Assembly: GCA_046350375.1 (NCBI GenBank)
Contig: JAXMAO010000004.1
Coordinates: 186,001-250,000 of the forward strand
Length of the DNA stretch: 64,000 bases
Source: JAXMAO01 sp046350375
GTDB taxonomy: Bacteria > Planctomycetota > Phycisphaerae > UBA1845 > UTPLA1
Direction of reading: 5' to 3'
A model generated the notes under the pieces. It did no database searches. It saw only the letters and a list, made by a program, of their open reading frames with translations, and was not told the origin of the DNA. A program made the translations under genes and the position numbers. Positions 1 to 9,289 of the stretch are shown piece by piece (positions within the stretch are counted from its first letter, which is position 1; every line of letters begins with the position of its first letter).

Positions 1-892
1 TCCAGCGCTCCTCGACGTTTGTTTCGAAGTCCAGCCGGCGCTCGGCGCGGCGCCGCGCCCGGCCGACCTCGCTGTTGTCTTCGGCCCGCGCGGGGCCATT
101 GCCTTGTGGCCCGCCGCGGGCGGGCTTGTTGTCGCGCGAGTCAGGCTCGAAGAACGGGTTGGCCATGTCGGGCAGGTCGCCCTTCTCCCAGCTCTTGAGG
201 CGCGATTCGAAGAGACTCAGCCCGGCCGAAAACGCCGCCACGTCACGCGTCAGCCGCAGCCGCTGCGAGAGCGTCATCATCTGCCCGACCTGCGACGCGG
301 TCGTGCCGGCGAACTTGCGGAAGTCCTCCATGAACGGGCGCATCAGCTTCGCCCAGCGCTGCCCGTCGGCCTTGGTGAACGCCCCGTCGTTCTCGATCAT
401 GTTGGCCATGAACAGCTCCATGGCCTCGCGCCCGGAGTCCTGATGCTCCTGCGCCATCTTCATCAAGTTGCGGCTGATGATCTGCCGCGCCTTGTCCACC
501 TGCTCGTCCGAAAGCTCATACTGCCGGCCCATCTGCCGCGCCATCTGCTTGCCGAGCGCCTCGGCCAGCCGCGGCGTGAAGCGCACCCCCAGCTCGGTCG
601 ACTTCATCTCGACGTGCGTCTCGGCCGGGGCGTCGAAGTTCAGCGGCATGCCCGGCTCGGCCGGCTTGTTGTCGGGCGTTGCGGGCGCCGGGCCCGCCGG
701 CGCGGCCGGCTTGCTGTTCGGGTCCGGCGGGGCCGATTCGGCGGCCGGCGGCTGCTGGGCCCGCGCGATCGACAGCCCGGCCCACAGCACTGCCATCACG
801 GCGAGCGCGGCCAGCGCGGCCAGCGCGGCCGCGCCGCCCATGAATCGGCCGCGCGTCGGCGGGCGATTCATCGATCGAGGTTGAACGAACAT
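1..892 (-). CDS. Secreted or membrane-anchored protein of unknown function (C-terminus cut by window edge)
   Basis: I do not recognise the family. The reading frame is open from an ATG at 892 (or a second ATG at 871) to the left edge, so the C-terminus is missing. The N-terminus has a basic start followed by a hydrophobic segment (AALAALAVMAVLWAGLSIARA), which looks like a signal peptide or membrane anchor. A Pro/Ala-rich linker follows, then a mostly helical, charged, Met- and Gln-rich region, and a basic tail (RARRRAERR). It lies 57 nt downstream of the ABC ATPase on the same strand, so it may be the last gene of that transcript. It could be a periplasmic accessory protein of that transporter, but nothing in the sequence shows this. 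Confidence 0.7.
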   Translation of the reverse strand, partial: MFVQPRSMNRPPTRGRFMGGAAALAALAALAVMAVLWAGLSIARAQQPPAAESAPPDPNSKPAAPAGPAPATPDNKPAEPGMPLNFDAPAETHVEMKSTELGVRFTPRLAEALGKQMARQMGRQYELSDEQVDKARQIISRNLMKMAQEHQDSGREAMELFMANMIENDGAFTKADGQRWAKLMRPFMEDFRKFAGTTASQVGQMMTLSQRLRLTRDVAAFSAGLSLFESRLKSWEKGDLPDMANPFFEPDSRDNKPARGGPQGNGPARAEDNSEVGRARRRAERRLDFETNVEERW

Positions 893-948
893 GCGATCGG
901 CTCCCGGCGCGCGTTGCGCCCCCGCACTTGTCAACGCATCGGCGCGCC

Positions 949-1884
949 TCACTGCACGGCCCCCTTGGTCAGCCGCATGAAGGCCGTCTCCAGGTCCACC
1001 TTTTCCTCGCGAATCTCGCGGATCGGCAGCCCGGCGTCGAGCAGCGCCTTCGCGATGAACGACACGTCCGGCGTTTCCTGGTCCAGCTCGATCATCAGCC
1101 GGCCGTTGTCGGCGGCCACGCCCCGCACCGTCGGCAGCTGCCGCAGCACCTCGGCGGCGCGCTCCTGGCCGGTCGCGACCTGCACCTCGACCCGCGAGCC
1201 GAGCTTCGCCCGGCGGATGATCTCGCCGATCGGGCCGTGAAACAGCAGCTCGCCGCGCTCCAGCACGCCCACGGTGGTGCACAGGTCGGCCAGCTCGGGC
1301 AGGATGTGCGAGCTGATGAGAATGGTCTTGCCGAGGCGCCGCAGCTCCTTCAGCAGCTCGCGCATCTCGATCCGGGCGCGCGGGTCCAGCCCGCTGGCCG
1401 GCTCGTCCATCAGCAGCACCTTCGGATCGTGCAGCAGCACGCGCGCCACCGACAGCCGCTGCTGCATGCCGCGCGAGAGCGAGTTCACCAGCGCGTCGCG
1501 CTTGTAGGCCAGGTCGGTCAGCTCCAGCACGTCGCCCACGACCCGGGCCCGCTGCTTGCCGAGAATGTGGTAGGCGGCGGCGAAGAACTCGAGATACTCC
1601 TGCACCGCCATGTCTTCGTAGGCGCCGAAGTAGTCCGGCACGTAGCCGATCAGCGGGCGGATCTTCCGCGACTCGTACCCCACCGTGAAGCCGCACACCT
1701 TGGCCTCCCCCCAGGTGGGCTGAAGCAGCGTCGCGAGAATGCGAATCGTCGTGGTCTTCCCGGCGCCGTTCGGGCCGATGTAGCCGAAACACTCGCCTTC
1801 CTGGATCTCCAGTTGCAGGTTCGACAGCGCCACCGTCTTGCCGTAGCGCTTGGTCAGGTTGACGGTCTGGATGATGGCGGTCAC
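949..1884 (-). CDS. ABC transporter ATP-binding protein
   Basis: ATPase subunit of an ABC transporter of the NatA/GldA/CcmA group, cytoplasmic and expected to drive a membrane partner. The Walker A motif GPNGAGKTTT is at residues 37-46, the signature LSRGMQQRLS at 137-146 and the Walker B/DEP motif LLMDEP at 158-163, followed by an intact SGLDP D-loop and the switch histidine in ISSHIL. The 311-residue length includes a C-terminal extension of about 80 residues, common in this group. The start lies 6 nt after the stop of the large membrane protein encoded upstream on the same strand, so the two are probably co-translated. No classical permease is adjacent. The substrate cannot be told; GldA-like roles in gliding or secretion are one possibility. 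Confidence 0.92.
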   Translation of the reverse strand: MTAIIQTVNLTKRYGKTVALSNLQLEIQEGECFGYIGPNGAGKTTTIRILATLLQPTWGEAKVCGFTVGYESRKIRPLIGYVPDYFGAYEDMAVQEYLEFFAAAYHILGKQRARVVGDVLELTDLAYKRDALVNSLSRGMQQRLSVARVLLHDPKVLLMDEPASGLDPRARIEMRELLKELRRLGKTILISSHILPELADLCTTVGVLERGELLFHGPIGEIIRRAKLGSRVEVQVATGQERAAEVLRQLPTVRGVAADNGRLMIELDQETPDVSFIAKALLDAGLPIREIREEKVDLETAFMRLTKGAVQ

Positions 1885-1890
1885 GCGCGG

Positions 1891-4323
1891 CTACCCCGGT
1901 CCGTCGACGCGCTCGACGGGAATGATGAAACGATACAGCGTCGTGCACTGCCGCGGCCGCAGGCGACGCCCCGACACTTCCAGTGTCGCGGCCGGAGGCT
2001 GATCCGAAAAGCCCAGCAGCACGGCCCGGTCGCGCCCGACCTGGTGCAGGCAGTCCAGCCGCCGCCCCGGGCCGCGCAAGAACGCCCCCTGGAATCCGCC
2101 CCCGTGGATCGCCGCCGGGTCATAGGCGCTCATCACCGACAGCAGCAGCAGCGCCGTCCGGCCGGTGCTGGCGCGCTGATCGACCGCCGCCCGCCCGCTG
2201 GAATTGCCGTCGGCGCTGTAGAACGGCAGCAGCGCGTTGCACCAGAAGCGCATGGCGCTGGTCAGCCCCGGGGCGCTGGCGAGCTCGAGTTCGCGCGAGG
2301 CGTCCTTCGGATCGCGATCGAAGAAGAACCGCCGCAGGTTGGCCTCGGTCAGGTCGGCGCCCGAGCCGGTCGCCGGAATCGACCCCAGGTCAAAGACGCG
2401 CACGCTGCCGGGCGCGGCCCGGAATTCGTCCGACGCATCGAGCAGGAAACAGTTCGTCAGGTCGACCCCGAGCCGGTTGCGGATGAAGCTGCCCTCGATG
2501 AAGCGATCGACCGAGCCGCCCTGCTTCAGTCGGAAACGCCGGACGCGCAGCTGCGCCTCCAGCCGCCCGTCGAGCAGCCCTTCCCACTGCCCGTCCAGCT
2601 CCTTCAGCGTCGCGCGGATCGGCAGGTGATCGAGCTCTTCGCCGCCGGCGCTGCACTCGTACGCCTCGGGCGCCACGAACGTCTCGGCCGCAAGGTTGGA
2701 GCGCTCGTCCAGCGGCAGGACGCGCAGCGTGCCGCCGAAGCTGTCGGACGGTTCGCCCGCGGCCTGTCCGTTCGGCAGGCGCAGGCTGAGCCGCACGTGG
2801 CTCGGCGTCTTCACGCCCATCAGCACGGCGGCGACCGCCTGGGACTGGTTGGCGGCCGCATCGACCACCGTGGTCTGTTCGAGCTGCGTCCGCCAGCCGC
2901 GCAGCACGCCGACCGTCGCCCCGCCCACCAGGCAGCCGGCCAGCGCGACGAGCGCGAAGCCGCTCCAGTTGTGCTGCGGCTGTCCGCGCCGCCGCAGGTA
3001 GGACTGCACGCCGACGGTCGAGCAGAGCACGTAGGCCACCGCGAAGAGCACCGCCGCCAGGAGGTAGATGGCCCCGACCGCCTGGAAGCCGATCGTCGCC
3101 CGCACGATGTCGAACAGCGAGATGTCGCGGAACGTGTTGCCCGGCAGCTCCTCGTCCGATTCGATGCCGATCACCCGCTCCAGAAAGGCCCGCCGCACCT
3201 GCCGCGCCCGATCCGCGATCGCCGCGGCGGCGGCGGCCTTCTCAGCCGACTCGGCGTTCTGCGGCTCTTCCGTCGCCGACGGCGTCTCGCGCGGCAGCTT
3301 CACCGGCGCCAAGAGCTCGCGCAGCGCCGCGCCGACGAAGGTCACCGTGCCGCGCCCGGCATTCCGCCGCAGGATGATCGGCTCGAGCCCGGCCAGGGTT
3401 CGCGGATTGCCCGGCACCGGCGCGGCCCCGGGCAGCGCCTTCATCTGGCAGCGCGTCAGCGGGTTGAGCGCGAAGTAGGAATCCAGCTCGTGCAGCGGGT
3501 CCGAAAGCACCTTCTCGGTGAACTCCTGCACCTCGTTCACCTGCGACACCCCGGTCACGCTGGCGGGCAGCAGGTCGGCCAGCGCCGAACCGTTGATCGC
3601 CTGCCAGTTCCGCGCCGCCGACAACAGCAGCCGGCCACCCTGCCGCACCCATTCGACCAGGGCATCCACCTGCGCCGGCTGGAGGATCGCCGGGTCCGGG
3701 TCGTCCCAGACGATGACGTCGGCGCACTCCAGCCCGATCCAGCGCGTCGGCAGGCTGCGCGGATCGAGCGATCGCACCTGCCAGCGCGGCAGACCCTGCG
3801 CACCCGGGTTGGCGGCGCTGGCGCGCCGCGGCGGCTCGTAACCCAGCAAGGCGATCCGCGGCTCGGACAGATCGAGAATCAGCCCCGCCTCGGGGTCGAT
3901 GGTCTGGACCGGATCGCTGGTCAGCTCGCTCACCTCGACCCCGCGCTCGTTGAACACCGGGGTCAGCTGGCCGCGCTCGTCGAGCAGCCGAACCGAGATC
4001 GTCCCGCCGCCGATCCGCAGGTTGGGCACGAAATAGACCTGGAAGGGGCGCTCGGTCGACTCCGGCGCCAGCGCGACGGTGGTCCGGTAGCGGGCCACGT
4101 CGCCGTCGCGATCGGGCTGCGAAACCTCGAGCACGCCGGCGAACGGCGTGCTGCCGGAGTAGCCCAGCCGGACCTCGACCACGGTCCAGGCGCCGCCGCG
4201 AACGAGCTGCGCGCCGCCGCCGGAGAGCCCGACGCGCGCGATCCGCCCCGAGACCTGGGCGGCGGCCGGAACCACCAGCCCCGCGACGATCAGCCAGGAG
4301 ATTCGGAGGGTCGTGCGTGCCAT
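1891..4323 (-). CDS. Large envelope protein with two membrane segments, partner of the ABC ATPase
   Basis: An 810-residue protein with a signal peptide (residues 1-22, ending in AAA), a long extracytoplasmic beta-rich region, a segment resembling a class I glutamine-amidotransferase-like fold (DVIVWDD...VEWVRQGGRLLLSA, about 202-236), two hydrophobic helices (about 411-435 and 454-476) and a second long extracytoplasmic region. This arrangement resembles the GldG/DUF4350-type membrane proteins that accompany NatA/GldA-type ATPases. Its stop is 6 nt before the ATPase start, which supports a shared complex. No catalytic Cys-His pair is evident in the amidotransferase-like part, so it is probably a ligand-binding or structural domain. 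Function is inferred from context only. Confidence 0.8.
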   Translation of the reverse strand: MARTTLRISWLIVAGLVVPAAAQVSGRIARVGLSGGGAQLVRGGAWTVVEVRLGYSGSTPFAGVLEVSQPDRDGDVARYRTTVALAPESTERPFQVYFVPNLRIGGGTISVRLLDERGQLTPVFNERGVEVSELTSDPVQTIDPEAGLILDLSEPRIALLGYEPPRRASAANPGAQGLPRWQVRSLDPRSLPTRWIGLECADVIVWDDPDPAILQPAQVDALVEWVRQGGRLLLSAARNWQAINGSALADLLPASVTGVSQVNEVQEFTEKVLSDPLHELDSYFALNPLTRCQMKALPGAAPVPGNPRTLAGLEPIILRRNAGRGTVTFVGAALRELLAPVKLPRETPSATEEPQNAESAEKAAAAAAIADRARQVRRAFLERVIGIESDEELPGNTFRDISLFDIVRATIGFQAVGAIYLLAAVLFAVAYVLCSTVGVQSYLRRRGQPQHNWSGFALVALAGCLVGGATVGVLRGWRTQLEQTTVVDAAANQSQAVAAVLMGVKTPSHVRLSLRLPNGQAAGEPSDSFGGTLRVLPLDERSNLAAETFVAPEAYECSAGGEELDHLPIRATLKELDGQWEGLLDGRLEAQLRVRRFRLKQGGSVDRFIEGSFIRNRLGVDLTNCFLLDASDEFRAAPGSVRVFDLGSIPATGSGADLTEANLRRFFFDRDPKDASRELELASAPGLTSAMRFWCNALLPFYSADGNSSGRAAVDQRASTGRTALLLLSVMSAYDPAAIHGGGFQGAFLRGPGRRLDCLHQVGRDRAVLLGFSDQPPAATLEVSGRRLRPRQCTTLYRFIIPVERVDGPG

Positions 4324-4421
4324 CTGCGGCTCGGGGATGTTTCGGATTATTTTACCCGCCGGCGGTCGCGGCGTCGCGGGACCCGGCTCGGACTCGCCAG
4401 GCGGCCGGGGCGGCCGCCCGG

Positions 4422-4712
4422 TCAGGCCTTCTCGGTGCAGGTGCAGACGAACTTCCCGCAGCCCGGGCAGCTGTCGCTGTACTTTCGGAAGGCCTGCTCC
4501 ACGTCGACGCCCTCGATGTTCGCCAGCGTCAGCAGCCAGGCGAAGACGTCGGCAAACTCGCCCGCCCGCTCCTGCGGCGTGCCCTTGGCGAGCGCCTCGG
4601 CCAGCTCGCCGACTTCCTCCATGAACCAGAGAAACGTCGCCGGCGTGCCGCGCACACGGTCCTTGTGCGAATACATCTTCTCGATCAGCGCCTGCGCCTC
4701 TTGTATGTGCAT
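4422..4712 (-). CDS. MazG-like nucleotide pyrophosphohydrolase with C-terminal metal-binding tail
   Basis: A 96-residue all-alpha NTP pyrophosphohydrolase-like protein, expected to remove pyrophosphate from non-canonical nucleotides in the cytoplasm. The MazG metal-binding pattern is present: EEVGELAEAL (about residues 32-41) followed by EFADVFAWLLTLAN (about 51-64), which supply the acidic Mg ligands. The last 20 residues add CPGCGKFVCTC, a compact Cys cluster that looks like a zinc knuckle and is absent from the core domain. The length is normal for the single-domain family. It sits about 45 nt downstream of the TPR/peptidase-MA gene and about 100 nt upstream of the large envelope protein, so operon membership is uncertain. 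Confidence 0.85.
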   Translation of the reverse strand: MHIQEAQALIEKMYSHKDRVRGTPATFLWFMEEVGELAEALAKGTPQERAGEFADVFAWLLTLANIEGVDVEQAFRKYSDSCPGCGKFVCTCTEKA

Positions 4713-4756
4713 ACGAATTCAGCCCGGAAATGTTCCCAGTCCGTTCGCCGGAATCG

Positions 4757-7551
4757 TCACTGCTCGCGCGCCGCCGCGGCGTGCTTCTCGGCGTCCGCGC
4801 TGCGACCCATCTTCCGATAGACCGCCGCCAGCCGCTCGTGTCCCTCGCGCCGCGTCGCCGGCAGCTCGACCAGGGTTTTGAAGTGCACCTCGGCCTGCGT
4901 CAAGTCCCCGGCCTTGAGCGCCAGCTCGCCCAACTCGCGGTGCGTGTCGGCGTCGTACGGATCGACATCCAGCGCGTGGTTGAACCACTCGGCTGCCCGG
5001 ACGCTGTCGCCGCGCTTCTGATACAGACGCGCCAGCTCGCGCCGCACCTCGGCGTCGTCCTCGGCCAGCCTGCACAGCGTCTCCAGCGGCGCCAGCGCGT
5101 CGTCGAACCGTTCGGTGACCAGGTAGATGCCCGACAGCCGGCGGAACGCATCCGGATCGTCCGGGCGGATCTTCAGGTACGCCTGCCACCCGGCGATCGC
5201 CTCGTCCCAGTGCTTCTGCGATTGGTCCAGTATTGCCGCGCAGCGAAGCGCGTCCGCGTCGGTCGGCGCCAGCTTCGCCAGCCGGCGTATGGCCGACTCG
5301 GCCTCCTCCAGCTTGCGGACGCGGGCCGCGTCCTCCGCCTCGTGTTCCGCCTGCTCGACCGCCAGCAGGCACCACAGCCGCAGCGCCGGCACGTGGTCCG
5401 GCTGGCTTTCCAGCGCCCGGTCCAGCTTCGCACGACACTGCTGCACCTCGCCGTCGAACAGCGCCAATAGCGCCAGCTTTGCCAGCAGGTCGGCGTCGTC
5501 CGGCCGCAGCAGAGCCTGGGCCGTCGCCACGCGGCGGTCCGGCAGCGGATCGAGCGGCAGCCCCCAGCCGGCCGCTTGCTGCCGGGCCCAGGAGGCGAAC
5601 TGCTCGTCGAACTCGGCCGGCGACAGCCCGACCACGGCGCGAATCGCCTGCGCCTGCGTCTGCCGCTCGCGAAACGCCTTAAGAAGCGCCCAGCACCGCC
5701 GCGCGCCCTTCCGCTCGACGATGGTCGATCCGCCTGCTCGGCCTGCGCCAGGCCGGGTTGCACGATCGGTCGGCCGGCAGGGCCGCATGAACCCCAGTCG
5801 ATCGTCTTGAGCGTGAACGCGCTCGCCGCGGCATCGACTGCGAGAGCAGCAGCTTCCAGCTCCACGGGCGCGGATTCTGCTCGGCCCAGACGGCCATCCC
5901 TTCGGTCATCCAGTGCGGAATGCGGTTCCCGGTCCGCGCCCCAGCGTTCACCGTGTAGGAGAATTCGTGCCGCAGCGTGCTGGCCCAGTTGTACAGGGCG
6001 ATCGACGCTCCCTCGCCTGGCCGTCGATGGCGATGATCGGCCCGGTGCAGGCGCCGACCGTGTGAATCCACGGCCGCCCGGTGATGCGAACGCTGAAGCG
6101 CGAGAATGCTGCCGGAAGATCTCGATCGCCTGGTCTTCTGCGTCAGCTCGGCCGAACAGCTTCGTCACGTCCGAGTAGATGCCCTTCAGCCGCCGCGCAT
6201 GAACGGCAGCAGCAGCTTGTCCTCGGCCGGGTCATGGCGGCGTGAACGGCCCGGCGTCGTAGGTGGCGAACTTCTCGAGCTCGTCCAGCAGGCCGAGCAC
6301 GTTGAACGTCTGGTGGTTGAACGAGTCGAGCTGCCAGGCGGCCTCCAGCTCGCGCTTGCTTCGCGGCGCCGTCCTTGACTGCATCAGCAACAGCCCAGCT
6401 CAGGTCCGCGGCTCGGGCCAGGTGGGGTCCGCCGCAATCGCCGCGCAGCTCGCGGCCGGAATCGGCATACTGCCGGCCGGCCGAGAGCCAGTAGCCCAGC
6501 TCGAAGTGCAGCGCCGCGCTGTGCGGCGCGAACGCCTCCAGCCGCTTCGCGGTCGCGGCCGCCGCCTCGGGCTGGTCGCTGCGCAGCTGGGCCGCCGCCA
6601 GCAGCGCCAGCCTCGATGTCCATGCCCAGGGCCGGTGGCGAGCATCTGCCGCATACCTTTCGGCCTGCTCGCCAGCGGCGCTCGAGCATCCGCGTCCGCC
6701 CCAGCGCCAAAAGCGCCGCCGCGCAGCGCGGATTCACCTCCAGCGCTTGTTGGCCTGCTTCTCCGCTTCGTCGAAGTTCCAGTTCTCCAGCGCCGCCGCC
6801 GCCAGCCCGACGTATGCCCCGGTCGCCTTGCCGTTCGCCTGCAACACGCGCCGCAGATCCGACGTCGCCTCGTTGAGGTTGTGCTTCTCGAGCATCAGCT
6901 CGGCGGCCGCCAGCCGCGCCGGCCAATGGCGGCTGTCCAGGCGAACTCGTAGGCCTCCTGGTAGACCTCCTGCAACACATAGCGGCAGCGGTCCTTCAGG
7001 TTCTCGTGACGTCAGCACCGAGTAGCGATAGAAGCCGCGCTGGCGTCGGTCAGCTCGTCGGCCCGCTCGGGCAGGTGGTCGCGTGCAGCAGCTTGTCGAA
7101 CCACTCGTACAGCACCGCCTCGTCGCCCGCCCGAGCCGCTCCAGCGGCCGCGCTGACGATAGCGCGCATGCGCATTGATGTCGGCCGCCAGCGCCCGGCG
7201 CCGCCGACCGTGGGCGAGCGCGTCGTCATATTCGCCGACCTCGGCCAGCGCGTCCGCCAGCGCGTGCCAGTCTGTTCGACTCGCCCTCCGTGGACACCGG
7301 CGGCCGCTCGATCGCCTCGCGGTAGCGCCCGGTCGCCAGGTCGACGATTGCGTCCAGCCGACGTGGGCGGCTTGCGATCCGCGTCTGGCTGTCGGCGGCG
7401 CGGGAGCTGGTGCACGGCCACGGCGCGCTCGTAGAGCCGGTAGAAAGTGAACTCGGCGTCGGCCAGCGTTTCGGCGGTGGGCGGTCCGCCGCAGGTCAGC
7501 GCGTGATGCAGCAGAGCACGACGCCGGCGAACAGGGCGTCATCGTCGGCAT
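4757..7551 (-). pseudogene. TPR protein with peptidase MA-like domain, broken by many frameshifts
   Basis: Pieces of one protein of about 930 residues are spread over all three minus-strand frames. From a likely ATG at 7551: a hydrophobic export signal, TPR-type helices (such as WHALADALAEVGEYDDALAH and ATSDLRRVLQANGKATGAYV), then a gluzincin-like segment around 5900-5990 (LRHEFSYTVNAG...IPHWMTEGMAVWAEQNP), and an intact C-terminal part (about 4757-5690) with further TPR units. The peptidase MA family carries HExxH plus a downstream Glu in the (M)TEG motif; here the first motif reads HEFSY, so the second His is missing. At least six single-base shifts lie between 5690 and 7551. They may be real decay or local consensus errors. 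The intact C-terminal 330 residues favour errors or very recent damage. Confidence 0.75.
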
Positions 7552-7579
7552 TATAGATGGGATTCGCCCCGCGGCGCGC

Positions 7580-8061
7580 TCAGGCCGCCTCGAGCCGCTC
7601 CATCTCGCGCTGGTGCGGTCGATCAGCCGCCACTCGCCGGCGAACGCCGCCAGGTTCACCAATCGGCATCGCCAGCCCCAGCGGCAGGTGGAAGCTCGGC
7701 GAGACACCTGACCGCCGCCAGACCCGGCTCGGTCACCAGCGCTCCCCCAGCGTCGCGTTCACCAGCGTCAGCCCGATGACGCTGCCGACGTGCCAGGGCC
7801 GCGTCTTCCCGCGCGCTGCGCTGCGGGCCAGCGGCGGGTGCCCGTCCCCTGTTCGAGGCGCTGCTGCGCCACCCCGCAGCGCGCGAACAGCGGAAGTGCA
7901 CGTATAGACCACCGCGTGCACCAGCGTGAAGATCGTTGCCAGCAGCCCCAGCAGGAGTGTTTCAGGAAATCGTCCGGCCCGCGAACCCGCAGCCGACCGC
8001 CGCCGTCGATTCCCAGCAGCAGCAGGTCGGTCGCGGCCAGGATGAGAAAAGACTTCTTCAT
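7580..8061 (-). pseudogene. Small integral membrane protein, frameshifted
   Basis: Begins at ATG 8061 with MKKSFLILAATDLLLLGI, a hydrophobic segment, then RVRGPDDFLKH in one frame. The sequence continues in another frame with LLGLLATIFTLVHAVVYT, a second membrane helix, and later frames give LPLGLAMPIVNLAAFAGEWRLIDRT and finally REMERLEAA before a stop at 7580. Read across the shifts this is a membrane protein of about 160 residues with several helices. I recall uncharacterised planctomycete and acidobacterial proteins of this layout. It lies between the TPR lipoprotein and the TPR/peptidase-MA gene on the same strand and is damaged in the same way. Function unknown. Confidence 0.6.
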
Positions 8062-8121
8062 CGTAGCAGCGTGTCGGCGGCGCGCCTGGCGCCGGCGGCC
8101 GCAGTGCATCGGCCCGATCGG

Positions 8122-9128
8122 CTACGGCTTGGGCGAGCCGGCCGACGAGGGCATGTTCGTCGTCGGTGGGTCGATCGGCCGCCCGGGCCGGTTCGCGATC
8201 GGCCGTTGAATGGTGCCATCCTTCGGCGTGGCGCGCGCGGCTCGGTGGCGGCGACACCCGGCGCTTCGGCTCGCTGCACGGCGCCCCCGGCAGGCTCGCG
8301 CTCTTCGCGCGGGCGCAGGTGGCTGCCTTCCTCGTCGGTCAACTGCTCGATGCGACTGGCGGCGAATCGCAGGTTGGACGCGTTGTGCGTCTCGTTGTTC
8401 AGCACGTCGCGGTACAACTCGATCGCCTGCTTGCGGTTGTGGCGGCGGAAGTCCTCCACCACGGCCCACTGGAACCGCGCCGCGTGCGGCGTCTTCGGGT
8501 CCAGCTCGACCGCCCAGCGGTAGTACTTGATCGACAGCTCGTCGTCCGGGTCATCCTTGCGGAGATATTCCTTGTAGATCTCGGCGACGTAGAACGCCGC
8601 GTCGTCCACCTTGTCGCTCTTCGGATATTTGCGGATCAGCTCCTTGAAGAGCTCCATCGCGTCGCGGGCCTTCTTGCGGTTGCCTTCCAGAAAGCCGGCC
8701 AGCGGAACGCCGCGAACCTGGTTCAGCAGCCCCTTGGCCTGGTCGAACAGCGCGTCGGCCTGCGCGATCCGCTCGCTCGGCGCGACCCGCGGCCCGGCCT
8801 CGGGTGCTTCCTCGCCCAGGAACGGATAGACCTCGACGCTCTCGGTCCGCTCGCGCTGCCGCCGCGCCCAGTTCGCGCGGTTCACGTCGCCCATTTCAAG
8901 ATACAGCTTCTCCAGCCGCGTGAGCTGCTCCAGATACGCCTTCCGCGCCCGGTGCATGTCTTCCACCAGCCCGGGCAGATCGGTGTTCTCACTCCGCAGC
9001 CGCGCCTGCACCTTCTCGGGCGGCGCCGACAGGTCGGTCGGCGGCGTCGACTTGCGGTCCCAGTCCTGACACCCGGCCGCCAGCAGCGCCAGCAGCGCGC
9101 CCATCCATGCCTTCGATCGCGTCTTCAT
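8122..9128 (-). CDS. TPR-type lipoprotein, one frameshift near the C-terminus
   Basis: Starts at ATG 9128 with a lipoprotein signal (MGALLALLAAGC), so the mature protein should be anchored by a lipidated Cys. A charged coiled-coil-like region follows, then TPR-type helices including DDAAFYVAEIYKEYLRK and YYRWAVELDPKTPHAARFQW, typical of envelope scaffold proteins. One frame runs into an Arg-rich, implausible tail. Switching frame within the CGCGCGCG run at about 8231-8240 instead gives a sensible Pro-rich end (TPKDGTIQRP...SSAGSPKP) with a stop at 8122, so I place a one-base indel there. It is the first gene of a three-gene minus-strand set and is divergent from the POT transporter. Partner and cargo are unknown. 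Confidence 0.75.
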
Positions 9129-9289
9129 GGTGTCTGCCCCGATTGCCGCGCCGCGCGGCGCTCTGCCCCGCACGCACGCTGCTCGGCCGGATTGCACCCG
9201 CGCGCCGCTCGCCGGTCAAGGGCGGCCCGGACCGCCGCGCACGCCGCGCCGGCTGACGAAACCGCAGGGTCGAAGTAGAGTGCCGGCCC

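Noticed and set aside
928..4881. 1317-residue open frame on the plus strand
   Set aside because: It is antisense to the ABC ATPase, the large envelope protein and the MazG-like gene, all with clear motifs; the translation is Arg/Gln/His-rich low-complexity sequence typical of antisense frames in GC-rich DNA.
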